Shown piece by piece: positions 50,281-58,648 of a stretch of 64,000 bases of DNA; position 1 is the stretch's first letter; each line of letters starts with the position of its first letter. The stretch is taken from assembly GCA_020635725.1 (NCBI GenBank), contig JACJZF010000004.1:62001-126000 (forward strand), given 5' to 3'. The translations under genes were made by a program, and so were the position numbers. The notes beneath the pieces were generated by a model that saw nothing but the letters and a program-made list of their open reading frames with translations, was not told the origin of the DNA and ran no database searches. The stretch comes from Flavobacteriales bacterium. Lineage in GTDB: Bacteria > Bacteroidota > Bacteroidia > Flavobacteriales_F > PHOS-HE28.

Positions 50281-50955
50281 TTACGGGTGCTCCTCGTTCC
50301 TGAAGCGATCTTCGAGATGGCTCGCGCTATGCACCACCTTGCGCGCCCAGGAGAGTTTCAGCGCAGCGAGCTCCGCTTCCGGGAGCCGCCACTCGATGCT
50401 CGATGCGCGCAGCCGCTCCATGACGGTGAAGAGCGTGATCGCCGCCGATACCGATATGTTGTAGCTCTCGGTGAAGCCATACATCGGTATGCGCAGCGCG
50501 ATGTCCGCCGCCTCCAGCATCATGTCGCTCGCACCGGTGAGCTCGGTGCCGAAGCAGAAGGCGAGCGGACGGTCCAAGGCGATGGTCTGTGGCGTGGTGT
50601 CGATGGCGCGCGGGGAGGTGGTGACGATCGCGTAGCCCTTCTCCTTCAGGTGCCTGATGCAGCGCTTGGTGTTGTCGGCCTCACCGCGCCAGCGATGCAT
50701 ATCCACCCACTTCGAGGAGCCCAGCGTCACATCGGGATTGACCGTGTACTTGTTGCGGTTCTCGATGATGTGCAGGTCTTGGATGCCGAGCAGGTCGCAG
50801 GTGCGCACCACCGCGCTGGCGTTGTGCGCCTGGTAGATGTCTTCGAGCACACAGGTGATGTGGCGCGTGCGATCGGGCGCGATGCGATCGAAGAGCGCGC
50901 GCTTGTTGTCGGTGATGAACGCGGCGAGGCGCTCGTAGAGTTCGATGTCCGTCAT
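50281..50955 (-). CDS. trmH: TrmH-type (SpoU) RNA 2'-O-methyltransferase
   Basis: A 224-residue SPOUT-fold enzyme. The three SpoU motifs are present: AHNASAVVRTCDLLGI (motif 1 with Asn and Arg), LAFCFGTELTGASD (motif 2, FGxE) and RIPMYGFTESYNISVSAAI (motif 3, SxNxSxA). Sequence and length match tRNA (Gm18) 2'-O-methyltransferase TrmH. rRNA-directed relatives are possible but usually longer at the N-terminus. Confidence 0.88.
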   Translation of the reverse strand: MTDIELYERLAAFITDNKRALFDRIAPDRTRHITCVLEDIYQAHNASAVVRTCDLLGIQDLHIIENRNKYTVNPDVTLGSSKWVDMHRWRGEADNTKRCIRHLKEKGYAIVTTSPRAIDTTPQTIALDRPLAFCFGTELTGASDMMLEAADIALRIPMYGFTESYNISVSAAITLFTVMERLRASSIEWRLPEAELAALKLSWARKVVHSASHLEDRFRNEEHP

Positions 50956-50970
50956 CGGGGTGCAAAGGAA

Positions 50971-50996
50971 AAGCCCCCCGCCGAAGCAGGGGGCTT
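50971..50996 (-). terminator. rho-independent terminator after the HU gene
   Basis: A stem aagccccc / gggggctt (8 bp) with a ~10-base loop; on the minus strand it is followed by ttttcc. It lies 22 bases beyond the HU stop. Confidence 0.7.
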
Positions 50997-51017
50997 CCCG
51001 TAGCCTTTCAGGGGTGC

Positions 51018-51296
51018 TTACTTCACCTTGGCGGAGAGGTCGGCGCCGGCCTTGAACTTCACCACCTTCTTGGCAGCGATCTTGATCTCTTTGCCGGTCT
51101 GGGGGTTGCGGCCTTTGCGAGCGGCGCGCTTGGTGATGCTGAAGGTGCCGAAGCCCACGAGGGCCACGCGCTCACCCTTCTTCAGGGCCTTGGTGGTGTG
51201 GTTCACGAACGCATCCAGGGCGCGCTTCGCATCGGCCTTGGAGATCTTCGCCTCATTGGCGATGCCTTCGATCAGTTCAGCTTTGTTGAGACCCAT
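51018..51296 (-). CDS. HU-family DNA-binding protein
   Basis: A 92-residue nucleoid protein of exactly HU length: helical dimer core MGLNKAELIEGIANEAKISK, then beta-arms VALVGFGTFSITKRAARKGR with the conserved RNPQTGKEIKI and the Pro that intercalates into DNA. The ATG at 51296 is fixed by homology; a longer upstream frame is not protein-like. A well-spaced promoter lies 43 bases upstream, and the leader is A/C-rich. High expression is likely. Confidence 0.95.
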   Translation of the reverse strand: MGLNKAELIEGIANEAKISKADAKRALDAFVNHTTKALKKGERVALVGFGTFSITKRAARKGRNPQTGKEIKIAAKKVVKFKAGADLSAKVK

Positions 51297-51338
51297 TGTT
51301 GTTGGTGTTTGTGAGTTGTTTGTTTTTGAACTCGCGGG

Positions 51339-51368
51339 CAAATGTATCCTCGCGGCCAAGCGTGTCAA
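51339..51368 (-). promoter_or_regulatory. HU gene promoter (TTG-N19-TAcaTTTG)
   Basis: On the minus strand: TTG (51366-51368), 19 bases, then TACATTTG (51339-51346), a full match in sequence and spacing to the Bacteroidota sigma-ABfr consensus. The leader to the ATG is ~40 bases, A/C-rich. The rest of the gap up to 51544 shows no gene. Confidence 0.7.
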
Positions 51369-51544
51369 GGGTTTCCGGCGGTTCCTTCGGGAAATGTTGA
51401 AAAAACAGGGGGTTTGTTCAAAACTGGCTCTGAAAGCCGCCCCCAGCAAGGGTTTCAGGGAATCGTGCGGCTCGCATTCCTGACATACGGGAAAGGGTGC
51501 CACTGGCTCCTCGTCATGTCCGCAGCGGCGCGGGCGTGCTACGC

Positions 51545-52504
51545 TCAGCGCAGGAATGCACCTGCGAGCGATCCGGCACCACGAATGAAATCCATGGCCG
51601 GCATGCGCCGCTTGCCTTCGATCTGCACGTCGATGGCTTCGATCCAGGCATCGTTGCATGCCACGAAGAGCTTGCCTTCGCGCACTTCGATGGTGCCTGG
51701 CTCGGCGTGCGCGCGGATCGCTTCGCCGATACGGGAGGACAGGATCTTGAATTGCGCGTTGTCACGGTCCGGTCGGTGCAAGGTGGTCCACGCGCCGGGC
51801 CAGGGAGAGAGGCCGCGAATAAGATCGTGCACCTGCTTCGCGGTCATGAGCCAATCGATGCGGGTATTGTGCGGCGTGAGCTTCGGCGCGAGCGGGAGGC
51901 TCGCGCCATCGCTGAGCTGCGGCCTTGACCGGTGCTTGCCATCCATGATCGCATGCACCGTGCGCACGAGTAGTTCCGCACCGGCAAGGGCCAGGCGATC
52001 GTGCAGGCTTCCGGCATCCTCTTCCGCACCGATATCCAATTCGACCGCATCGATGAGGTCGCCCGTGTCGATCTCCGACCCGATGAAGAAGGTGGTGGCT
52101 CCGGTACGTTGCTCGCCGTTGATGATCGCCCAGTTGATCGGCGCAGCACCGCGATACGCCGGCAGGAGCGAGGCGTGCAGGTTGATCGTGCCTCGCGCGG
52201 GCTTGCTCCACACCTGCTCGGGCAGCATGCGGAACGCCACTACGACATACAGCGATGCATCGAGCAGATCGAGCTGCGCGAGGAAATCCGGGTCGCGGAG
52301 TTTCAATGGCTGCAGCACGCGCAAGCCATGCATCGCCGCGTACTGCTTCACCGCGCTCTGCCGAAGCTGCTTGCCACGGCCCGCCGGTTTGTCCGGCGCC
52401 GTGACCACCGCGGCCACTTCGATTCCGCTGCGCAAGAGCGCATCGAGGCTGGCCACGGCGAACTCCGGCGTTCCCATGAACACGATGCGCTCGTCCTTCG
52501 CCAT
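51545..52504 (-). CDS. fmt: methionyl-tRNA formyltransferase
   Basis: A 319-residue enzyme that formylates initiator Met-tRNA. N-terminal IVFMGTPEFAVASLDALL, the catalytic INLHASLLPAYRGAAPINW (Asn, His) and GSEIDTGDLID (Asp) are all intact; the C-terminal OB-like tRNA-binding domain follows. The start at 52504 (MAKDERIVFMG) is set by the family N-terminus. It is 7 bases downstream of the DNA glycosylase and third in a recQ-mpg-fmt unit. Confidence 0.94.
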   Translation of the reverse strand: MAKDERIVFMGTPEFAVASLDALLRSGIEVAAVVTAPDKPAGRGKQLRQSAVKQYAAMHGLRVLQPLKLRDPDFLAQLDLLDASLYVVVAFRMLPEQVWSKPARGTINLHASLLPAYRGAAPINWAIINGEQRTGATTFFIGSEIDTGDLIDAVELDIGAEEDAGSLHDRLALAGAELLVRTVHAIMDGKHRSRPQLSDGASLPLAPKLTPHNTRIDWLMTAKQVHDLIRGLSPWPGAWTTLHRPDRDNAQFKILSSRIGEAIRAHAEPGTIEVREGKLFVACNDAWIEAIDVQIEGKRRMPAMDFIRGAGSLAGAFLR

Positions 52505-52511
52505 GCGGCGG

Positions 52512-53099
52512 CTAAGGTGAGAAGCGGAAACGGTAGGGCAGAAGGGCATCGGGACCCGCATAATCCACACCGATGCGTGGACCGGTGATGATCTCCGCCG
52601 GACTCACCGCGCGGCCTTCATCCACGATGCGGATGGCGCCACGGCGAAGGTCCAGGCCGGTATGCGCGGTGCGGATCCCCAATGCCTGGGTGACGAGCGC
52701 AGGGCCGCCGGTGCGCAACGGACGACCGCCGCGACGCTCGCGCATGACCGCCTCGCCCGCAGTGGGTGCGATCGCGCGCACCAGCACGGCATGCGGGATG
52801 TCCTTCTCGTTGGTGACCACGTTGAAGAGATGGTGCATGCCATAGCACAGGTACACATAGGCGACACCACCGGCCGCGTACATGACCTCCGTGCGTTGCG
52901 TGCGCCGCCCGCCGTAGGCATGCGAGGCACGGTCGCGCTCACCGGCGTACGCTTCCGTCTCCGTGATGATGCCCGCGGTTATCCGGCTATCGAATCGCGT
53001 GATGATGACCTTGCCCAGCAGCTCACGGGCGATCAGCGTGACATCGGCGCGGCGGTAGAAATCGAGGTGCAACGGCTGGCCCATGCGATTAGCGATCAA
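52512..53099 (-). CDS. DNA-3-methyladenine glycosylase (AAG/MPG family)
   Basis: A 195-residue base-excision enzyme removing alkylated purines. Hallmarks: LLGKVIITRFDSRITAGIIT, ETEAYAGERDRASHAYGG with the catalytic Glu, MYAAGGVAYVYLCYGMHHLFNVV and LRTGGPALVTQALGI. The ATG at 53099 overlaps the recQ stop in ATGA form; an internal ATG at 53084 is also possible. Length normal. Confidence 0.92.
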   Translation of the reverse strand: MIANRMGQPLHLDFYRRADVTLIARELLGKVIITRFDSRITAGIITETEAYAGERDRASHAYGGRRTQRTEVMYAAGGVAYVYLCYGMHHLFNVVTNEKDIPHAVLVRAIAPTAGEAVMRERRGGRPLRTGGPALVTQALGIRTAHTGLDLRRGAIRIVDEGRAVSPAEIITGPRIGVDYAGPDALLPYRFRFSP

Positions 53100-54922
53100 G
53101 CGGAGCCATGCTCATCGCGCCGCCATCGCTCGCCGAGTCGGTCGCGGTCGTATTCCCCCATCGGCTCAGCGGCCGTGTCACCGGCCCCGGCAGTCCGGGC
53201 GTGCGCCTTGCAGTTATCGCAATGCCCGCAGCGCGGGGCATCGGTTTCCCCGAAGTAAGCGAGAACCTTGGCCATGCGGCATCGACCCGTCTCGCGCAGG
53301 AAGGCCAGTACGGCATCGAGCCGGTCGGTGGCGCGGCGTTGCCGTTCGCGCAGCGCCTCGGGATCCAAGGTGAGCCGGGCGGCATCGAGCCGGGGCATGA
53401 GCAAGGTCGCCGAAGGTGCATCGGTACGTGGCCTGTAAGAAACCACGCCAAGGCGATCCAGTTCGTGCAGGCGCTCGGTCACCCAGGCTTCCGGCTTGTC
53501 GAGCACCTTCGCGAGGCGCCCCTCATCGATCAACGCGGCTTCCTCGAAGAGCCCGCCGTGCAAGCGCAGCATGGCCTCCACCAGCGGCCCGTTCCGCGCG
53601 TCGCCCACGCGCATGCGATACACCACATCGCTCGGGGCGGTGAAGAGCGCGCGCGAGGGCGAGCGGGTCCCTTCGCTCAAGGTGATGATACCGCCCAATT
53701 CCAAGGCCTGCAGGGCATGCGCCACCACGGGCGCGCGCAGTGCGGTTCGCTTGGCGAGATCGGAGATGTCCACCGCATAGCTCTCATGCAGCCCCGATCC
53801 CAGCGCTATGCCATGCGCATCGGCGAGGCTCTGATACACGCGCCTGACCTCTTCCAAGGCGGGGAAGCCGTGCCGGATCTTCTCTTGCGCGCGCTCCTCA
53901 TCTCCGGGCCCTGTCAGTAAGAAGGCATGCGAGGCACGACCATCGCGCCCCGCTCTTCCGGCTTCCTGGTAGTAACTCTCCAGGTCGGGCGGCGGCTCCA
54001 TGTGCACCACGCATCGCACATCGGGCTTATCGATGCCCATGCCGAAGGCGTTGGTGGCCACCACGCAACGGGTACGGTCGGTCATCCAATCCTGCTGAAT
54101 CCGATCGCGCTCCGCACCGGAGAGGCCTGCGTGATAGGCCGCGGCGCTGATGCCATGATGCTGGAGAAAGTGGGCGATCCGCGTGGTTCCCTTCCGTTCG
54201 CGCATGTACACGATGGCCGCTCCCTGCGTGCGCTGCATGATGCGCAGCAGCCGGCCCATGCGGTCCTCTCCGCGGCTCACCCAGAGGACCAGCTCGGGTC
54301 TGGCGAAGGAGCCGCGCAGCAGATTCCTGGTGGTGAAGCCCAGCTGCTCCATGATGTCATCCGCTACTACGGGCGTAGCCGAGGCGGTAAGGGCGATGAC
54401 CGGAACGCCAGGGAGCAGGGTGCGCGCCTCTGCGATCCGCCGGTACGAGGGGCGGAAATCATACCCCCATTGCGAGATGCAATGCGCTTCATCCACCGCG
54501 ATGAGTCCGATGGGCATGCGCGGCAGACGAGCCTGAAGCACCTCCGTGGCGAGCCGTTCAGGGGAGAGGTACAGAAAGGAGAGCTTGCCCAGCGCCGCGG
54601 CCTCCAGCGTATTGTCGATCTCCGCCCAGCGCATGCCTGCGGTGATCTGCCTCGCGGCGATGCCCCGTGCCCGTAAGTGCTCTACTTGGTCCTTCATGAG
54701 GGCGATGAGCGGCGAGATCACCAGGCAGAGCTTGCCGATGCAGAGCGCAGGCACCTGGTAGCAGATGCTCTTTCCGCCCCCGGTCGGGAGAAGCGCCAAG
54801 GTGTCCTGGCCGTTCAGGACGCTGCGCACGATATCCGCCTGCATGGGTCGGAAAGCCTCGTAGCCCCAATGGCGCTTGAGCACTTCCCGCGGATCGGCGA
54901 TGGCCTGTTGGTCGAGGGGCAT
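53096..54922 (-). CDS. recQ: RecQ-family ATP-dependent DNA helicase
   Basis: A 608-residue superfamily 2 helicase. Walker A is LLPTGGGKSICYQVP, the DEAH box VDEAHCISQWGYDFRPSY, motif V ATNAFGMGIDKPDVR and motif VI YYQEAGRAGRDG. A winged-helix-like segment (~400-500) comes before the four zinc-ligand cysteines, which lie near the C-terminus (GRCRMAKVLAYFGE ... PRCGHCDNC). In E. coli RecQ the zinc site precedes the winged helix and an HRDC domain ends the protein; no HRDC is visible here. It heads a unit with the glycosylase and fmt. Confidence 0.92.
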   Translation of the reverse strand: MPLDQQAIADPREVLKRHWGYEAFRPMQADIVRSVLNGQDTLALLPTGGGKSICYQVPALCIGKLCLVISPLIALMKDQVEHLRARGIAARQITAGMRWAEIDNTLEAAALGKLSFLYLSPERLATEVLQARLPRMPIGLIAVDEAHCISQWGYDFRPSYRRIAEARTLLPGVPVIALTASATPVVADDIMEQLGFTTRNLLRGSFARPELVLWVSRGEDRMGRLLRIMQRTQGAAIVYMRERKGTTRIAHFLQHHGISAAAYHAGLSGAERDRIQQDWMTDRTRCVVATNAFGMGIDKPDVRCVVHMEPPPDLESYYQEAGRAGRDGRASHAFLLTGPGDEERAQEKIRHGFPALEEVRRVYQSLADAHGIALGSGLHESYAVDISDLAKRTALRAPVVAHALQALELGGIITLSEGTRSPSRALFTAPSDVVYRMRVGDARNGPLVEAMLRLHGGLFEEAALIDEGRLAKVLDKPEAWVTERLHELDRLGVVSYRPRTDAPSATLLMPRLDAARLTLDPEALRERQRRATDRLDAVLAFLRETGRCRMAKVLAYFGETDAPRCGHCDNCKAHARTAGAGDTAAEPMGEYDRDRLGERWRRDEHGSA

Positions 54923-54982
54923 GTGTTAACAACGGAGGCGATGCGCAGGGCTACATTACGCCGCCCGCCCAGATGGGTCCGC

Positions 54983-54990
54983 TACATTTG
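54983..54990 (+). promoter_or_regulatory. candidate -7 element of ilvE
   Basis: TACATTTG, an exact TAnnTTTG match 27 bases before the ilvE ATG. No TTG at -33. Confidence 0.5.
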
Positions 54991-55017
54991 ACCCGAGCAC
55001 AACGTAAACCGACTGGC

Positions 55018-56088
55018 ATGATCACCACCGGCCAAAAGATAGCCATCGAGCGCACCAAGGCCTCGCGCCTTCCGCAGACCGATCTTGAGAACATCAAGTT
55101 CGGAAGGGTCTTCAGCGACCACATGCTGGTGATGGATTATGTCGATGGGGCGTGGAAGGCACCAGCGATCGTCCCGTTCGGCGAGATGCAGATGAGCCCG
55201 GCCACCTTGGTGCTCCATTACAGCCAGACCATCTTCGAAGGCCTCAAGGCCTATCGCAACGCCCATGGCGGCATCAACCTCATCCGCCCGCATGACAACA
55301 TCAAGCGGATGAACCACAGCGCGCATCGCATGTGCATGCCGCAGATCCCCGAGGATGTGTTCCTCGAAGCCATGACCGAGTTGGTGAAGCTCGACCAGGA
55401 GTGGATCCCCAAGGATGAGGATGCATCGCTGTACATCCGGCCGTTCATGTTCGCCAGCGACGCCTATATCGGCGTTCGACCGAGCGATAGCTACCGCTTC
55501 ATCATCTTCACTTGCCCGGTGCGCGGCTACTACAGCGAGCCTGTGCGCGTGAAGATCGAGACCAAGTACAGCCGTGCCTTCCCGGGAGGAACCGGCGAGA
55601 CCAAGTGCGGCGGCAACTACGCGGCAGCGCTCTATCCGGCCAAGCTCGGCCAGGACGAAGGCTACCACCAGCTGGTCTGGACCGATGGCCTCTCGCACAA
55701 GTACGTCGAGGAGAGCGGCACCATGAACGTGTTCTTCAATATTGATGGCACACTGGTCACGCCCGGCCTCGATGGCACCATCCTGCGTGGCATCACACGG
55801 GACAGCATCATCCGCATCGCGCAGGATGAGGGCGTACGGGTCGAGGAGCGGCAAGTGTCGGTGGAGGAGATCGAAGTGGCGGCGCGCAACGGCCGCTTGC
55901 TCTCGGCGTTCGGTGCGGGGACCGCGGCCACCATCGCCCACATCCAATCCATCGCGTTCGACGATGCCGTGTACGAGCTGCCCGACGTGAGCAAGCGCGA
56001 GCTGGCCAACCGCATTGGCAAGCGCATGGATGACATCCGCCGCGGACGCATGGCGGATCCGTACGGCTGGGTCGTGCCCGTGGTCTAA
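55018..56088 (+). CDS. ilvE: branched-chain amino acid aminotransferase
   Basis: A 356-residue PLP fold-type IV enzyme of the long BCAT form, catalysing the last step of Val/Leu/Ile synthesis and the first of their breakdown. HYSQTIFEGLKAYRN, LYIRPFMFASDAYIGV, GGTGETKCGGNYAAALYPAK (PLP lysine nearby), EESGTMNVFFNIDGTLVTP and LSAFGAGTAATIAHI are family segments. The ATG at 55018 lies behind an exact -7 element. It overlaps the convergent J-protein gene by 4 bases. Confidence 0.93.
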   Translation: MITTGQKIAIERTKASRLPQTDLENIKFGRVFSDHMLVMDYVDGAWKAPAIVPFGEMQMSPATLVLHYSQTIFEGLKAYRNAHGGINLIRPHDNIKRMNHSAHRMCMPQIPEDVFLEAMTELVKLDQEWIPKDEDASLYIRPFMFASDAYIGVRPSDSYRFIIFTCPVRGYYSEPVRVKIETKYSRAFPGGTGETKCGGNYAAALYPAKLGQDEGYHQLVWTDGLSHKYVEESGTMNVFFNIDGTLVTPGLDGTILRGITRDSIIRIAQDEGVRVEERQVSVEEIEVAARNGRLLSAFGAGTAATIAHIQSIAFDDAVYELPDVSKRELANRIGKRMDDIRRGRMADPYGWVVPVV

Positions 56089-56579
56089 GCCTTGCTTCGA
56101 GCTCTTAGCCCGGCGATGCTGTCCGGTATCACCGCCAGACCCGGCAGGGTGAAGAAGAGCACGTACAAGGGCCATTGGAGGAAGAGGCATCCGAAGCCGA
56201 TGCCGAGCACCATGAAGCAGCCGAACAGCAGTCCAGTGAGATGCAGTCCTTTGAAGGCGGCGCGGTCCATGGGAGTGGCCGGTCGCTCGACCTCCTCGGC
56301 ATGTCGCGCACGGGTGTTGTATGGAGGCGCCGCCGCGGCTGGTGGCGCGCTTCGGTAATGCCTGAGCAGCTCGTCATAGGAAGCGCGCTGCTCTTCATCC
56401 ATCAAGGTGCTGTAGGCATCGTGCAGCGCACGGAAGAGCTCCGATGCATTCTCCGAGCGGTTGCGGTCCGGATGACAGTGCATCACGCGTTCCCGGTAGG
56501 CGCGCTTGATCGTTCTGCTGTCCGCGTCGCGGGCGACGCCCAGCACCTTGTAGTGATCATAGCGAAGGGTGCGGTCCAT
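56085..56579 (-). CDS. J-domain (DnaJ-like) membrane protein
   Basis: A 164-residue protein: an N-terminal J domain (residues ~6-70; DHYKVLGVARDADSRTIKRA, catalytic HPD in MHCHPDRNR) that would stimulate a DnaK ATPase, an Ala/Pro linker (PPAAAAPPYNTR), and a C-terminal hydrophobic hairpin (LTGLLFGCFMVLGIGFGCLF; YVLFFTLPGLAVI), so it is probably membrane-anchored. It lacks the Gly/Phe and zinc domains of DnaJ. Its partner chaperone is not in the window. Confidence 0.85.
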   Translation of the reverse strand: MDRTLRYDHYKVLGVARDADSRTIKRAYRERVMHCHPDRNRSENASELFRALHDAYSTLMDEEQRASYDELLRHYRSAPPAAAAPPYNTRARHAEEVERPATPMDRAAFKGLHLTGLLFGCFMVLGIGFGCLFLQWPLYVLFFTLPGLAVIPDSIAGLRARSKA

Positions 56580-56678
56580 GCCGTTGCCTGCTCAGATGCG
56601 CCGCGCCCGCACCCTGCCTCACGTTGCCCATGAGACCGTGTGCGATCGGCATGCCCAAGGTATCTTAATCGCGAACGC

Positions 56679-58019
56679 ATGCGCCACCTGATCCTTGCTT
56701 CGCTGGTTCTCCTGCTGGCTTCCGCCGCGGCCGATCGCGCCTTGGGGCAGGCAGCCCTGCGGGGAAGGGTCATCGATTCCTACACCGGCGCGCCCCTCCA
56801 GGGAGCCCACGTGCGATTCGGCGAGGGGAGAGAGGGGGTGGTCTCCGGGGCCCAAGGCGACTTCATTCTCCCACTGCCGGTCAAGGGCGTGTGGGTCCTG
56901 CGGGTGACCAATACCGGATACGCTCCCGCGAGAATCGTGGTGAAACGGAACGAGCCGCTCGCTGATCCCATGGTGGTGGCAATGGATCGGCAAGCCGTGG
57001 AACTCGGACCGGCGGTGATCACGGCCGAGCGGGCGCCGGAAGTGGTCTTCGAGAACGATACCTTGCATGTAGGCGCTTTCCTGGTGAACGAGGCGGGCAT
57101 CTGGGTGCTGACCTACGAAAGGCCGGTTCTCTGGCATGCCGAGGCCGATGCTGGCAAACAGGTCATGCGGCACGCGCGTGTCGTGTTGCTCGATACGCTC
57201 TTTGCGGAAGTCGCTCGGGCGACACTGCCCGAAGACGCGTTCGGGATCGTAAAAGACTATGGTGGCCGAGCCGTGATCAAAGGGGAGAGGTACGCATGGG
57301 TGGCGCACCGGACGGGCGACTCGATCACCTTCGGACGGATGGATCGAGACCGTTGGGAACAAGAGGTACGGCCTTGGACCGATAGCCTGAGCCATCTGCT
57401 CATCGGCTCCAGCCACGATGCCACCTACCCCGCCTTCGATCACGTGTGCTACGACCTCCGCTCCGGGACATCCCATGTGCTCTGCTCGGTCCGCGATGAG
57501 CGTACCATGTCGCTCTTCCGCAGCCAGTACAAGTACATGAGCGGACGTGATAAGGTGATGGCGATGGATCTGGAGAAGGAGACCGGCGTGGACCGTGAGG
57601 TGATCGCTGGCTACATGACCGGGTTTCATAACGACCTCTATTTCCGGCCACCGTACGCTCCGCTCTTCGTTCGCCACGATACGCTGCTGGTCTTCGATCA
57701 GTACGCGGGCCGCATGCGCCGTTTCACTCCGGACCGTGAGGAGCTCACCAGTGTCCGTATCGATTTCATGAATCAGCGAACATGGGTCGGGCGCCTCGTG
57801 CAGGATCCAGTGACCGGAACGGTGCACGCCCTTTTTCATCGAGGTACCCGACTCTGGTTGCGTCCCGTGGATGCGGATTCCGGGGTGCTGGGTGAAGCCT
57901 CGCAACTCACCTATCCTTATCCGGAAGAGGTGCAGGTGGCCGATGGCTGGGCGTACTACGTCTATCGTCCATATGGATCGCTGCGCCACCGGACACTATA
58001 TCGGGAGCGACTGAAGTGA
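56679..58019 (+). CDS. secreted CarboxypepD_reg-like domain protein
   Basis: A 446-residue exported protein with a signal peptide (MRHLILASLVLLLASAAADR, cleavage near LGQA). Residues ~24-100 are a carboxypeptidase-regulatory-like domain (LRGRVIDSYTGAPLQGAHV) of the kind found at the start of TonB receptors, but no plug or barrel follows. The rest (~330 residues) has repeated beta-strand segments (WVLTYERPVLWHAEADAG, LVFDQYAGRMRRFTPDRE) suggestive of a beta-propeller. No T9SS signal. A TATCTTAA element lies at 56661-56668. Function is unknown. Confidence 0.75.
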   Translation: MRHLILASLVLLLASAAADRALGQAALRGRVIDSYTGAPLQGAHVRFGEGREGVVSGAQGDFILPLPVKGVWVLRVTNTGYAPARIVVKRNEPLADPMVVAMDRQAVELGPAVITAERAPEVVFENDTLHVGAFLVNEAGIWVLTYERPVLWHAEADAGKQVMRHARVVLLDTLFAEVARATLPEDAFGIVKDYGGRAVIKGERYAWVAHRTGDSITFGRMDRDRWEQEVRPWTDSLSHLLIGSSHDATYPAFDHVCYDLRSGTSHVLCSVRDERTMSLFRSQYKYMSGRDKVMAMDLEKETGVDREVIAGYMTGFHNDLYFRPPYAPLFVRHDTLLVFDQYAGRMRRFTPDREELTSVRIDFMNQRTWVGRLVQDPVTGTVHALFHRGTRLWLRPVDADSGVLGEASQLTYPYPEEVQVADGWAYYVYRPYGSLRHRTLYRERLK

Positions 58020-58100
58020 ACTCCATCAGGGTGTCATCCCGGTTCGATCTAGTTTCAGGGTACCGGATGCGCAGTCGTCGATCGTCAATCGAATAGCCAT

Positions 58101-58484
58101 TCATGCCGCGCCCAGCTGGTAGGTTCCGGTCTCTGGGTCGCAGCGGAGCTTCTCAGTCGCCGCAAGAGCAGCAATCGTCGGTTCAAGCCAGCCCGTGGCG
58201 ATCACGCAGCGCGATTCGGTGACATGGTCGGCCTGGAAAGCGTGCGCCTGGGCGATGCAATAGAATGCCGCGTGGATCCGTACGCCGGTGTCCTCCATGG
58301 TGAGCGCGAGGAATATGAAGCCGGGTGATTTCGATCCGCGGTTGTGGTAAGGGCAGTTGACGATGAATGGGTTTCCCCAGTGGAAGGACTCCAGAGCCCG
58401 GTTCGCCCCGATGTGATGCGTGAATAGATAGATGGGCGCATCCATGGCATAGGAGTCGGTCAGCAAAGCGTGAAGGGTGGCCAT
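58101..58484 (-). CDS. hypothetical protein
   Basis: A 127-residue open frame with protein-like composition (IYLFTHHIGANRALESFHWG; GFIFLALTMEDTGVRIHAAF; EKLRCDPETGTYQLGAA). No signal peptide or membrane span is predicted. I do not recognise the family. It stands alone, with ~80 and ~165 bases free on either side; the gap 58485-58648 shows nothing identifiable. Confidence 0.5.
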   Translation of the reverse strand: MATLHALLTDSYAMDAPIYLFTHHIGANRALESFHWGNPFIVNCPYHNRGSKSPGFIFLALTMEDTGVRIHAAFYCIAQAHAFQADHVTESRCVIATGWLEPTIAALAATEKLRCDPETGTYQLGAA

Positions 58485-58648
58485 GGCGCGTGATCAATGG
58501 CCGATCAGGCCATCGCCATGCCAAGCGCGACTGCAGCGGTGTGCCCGGCCCGATGGGGCAATAGCGCAGAACACGACTGGGTTATCCTTCCCCGAACCAG
58601 GGGCGTTTCATGCGCACGCCGCGCGATGAAGCTGGTCGGTGCGAACCT

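Noticed and set aside
51297..51659. Extension of the HU frame to 51659
   Set aside because: The upstream codons cover an ideal promoter and A/C-rich leader, and the 92-residue product is exactly HU length.
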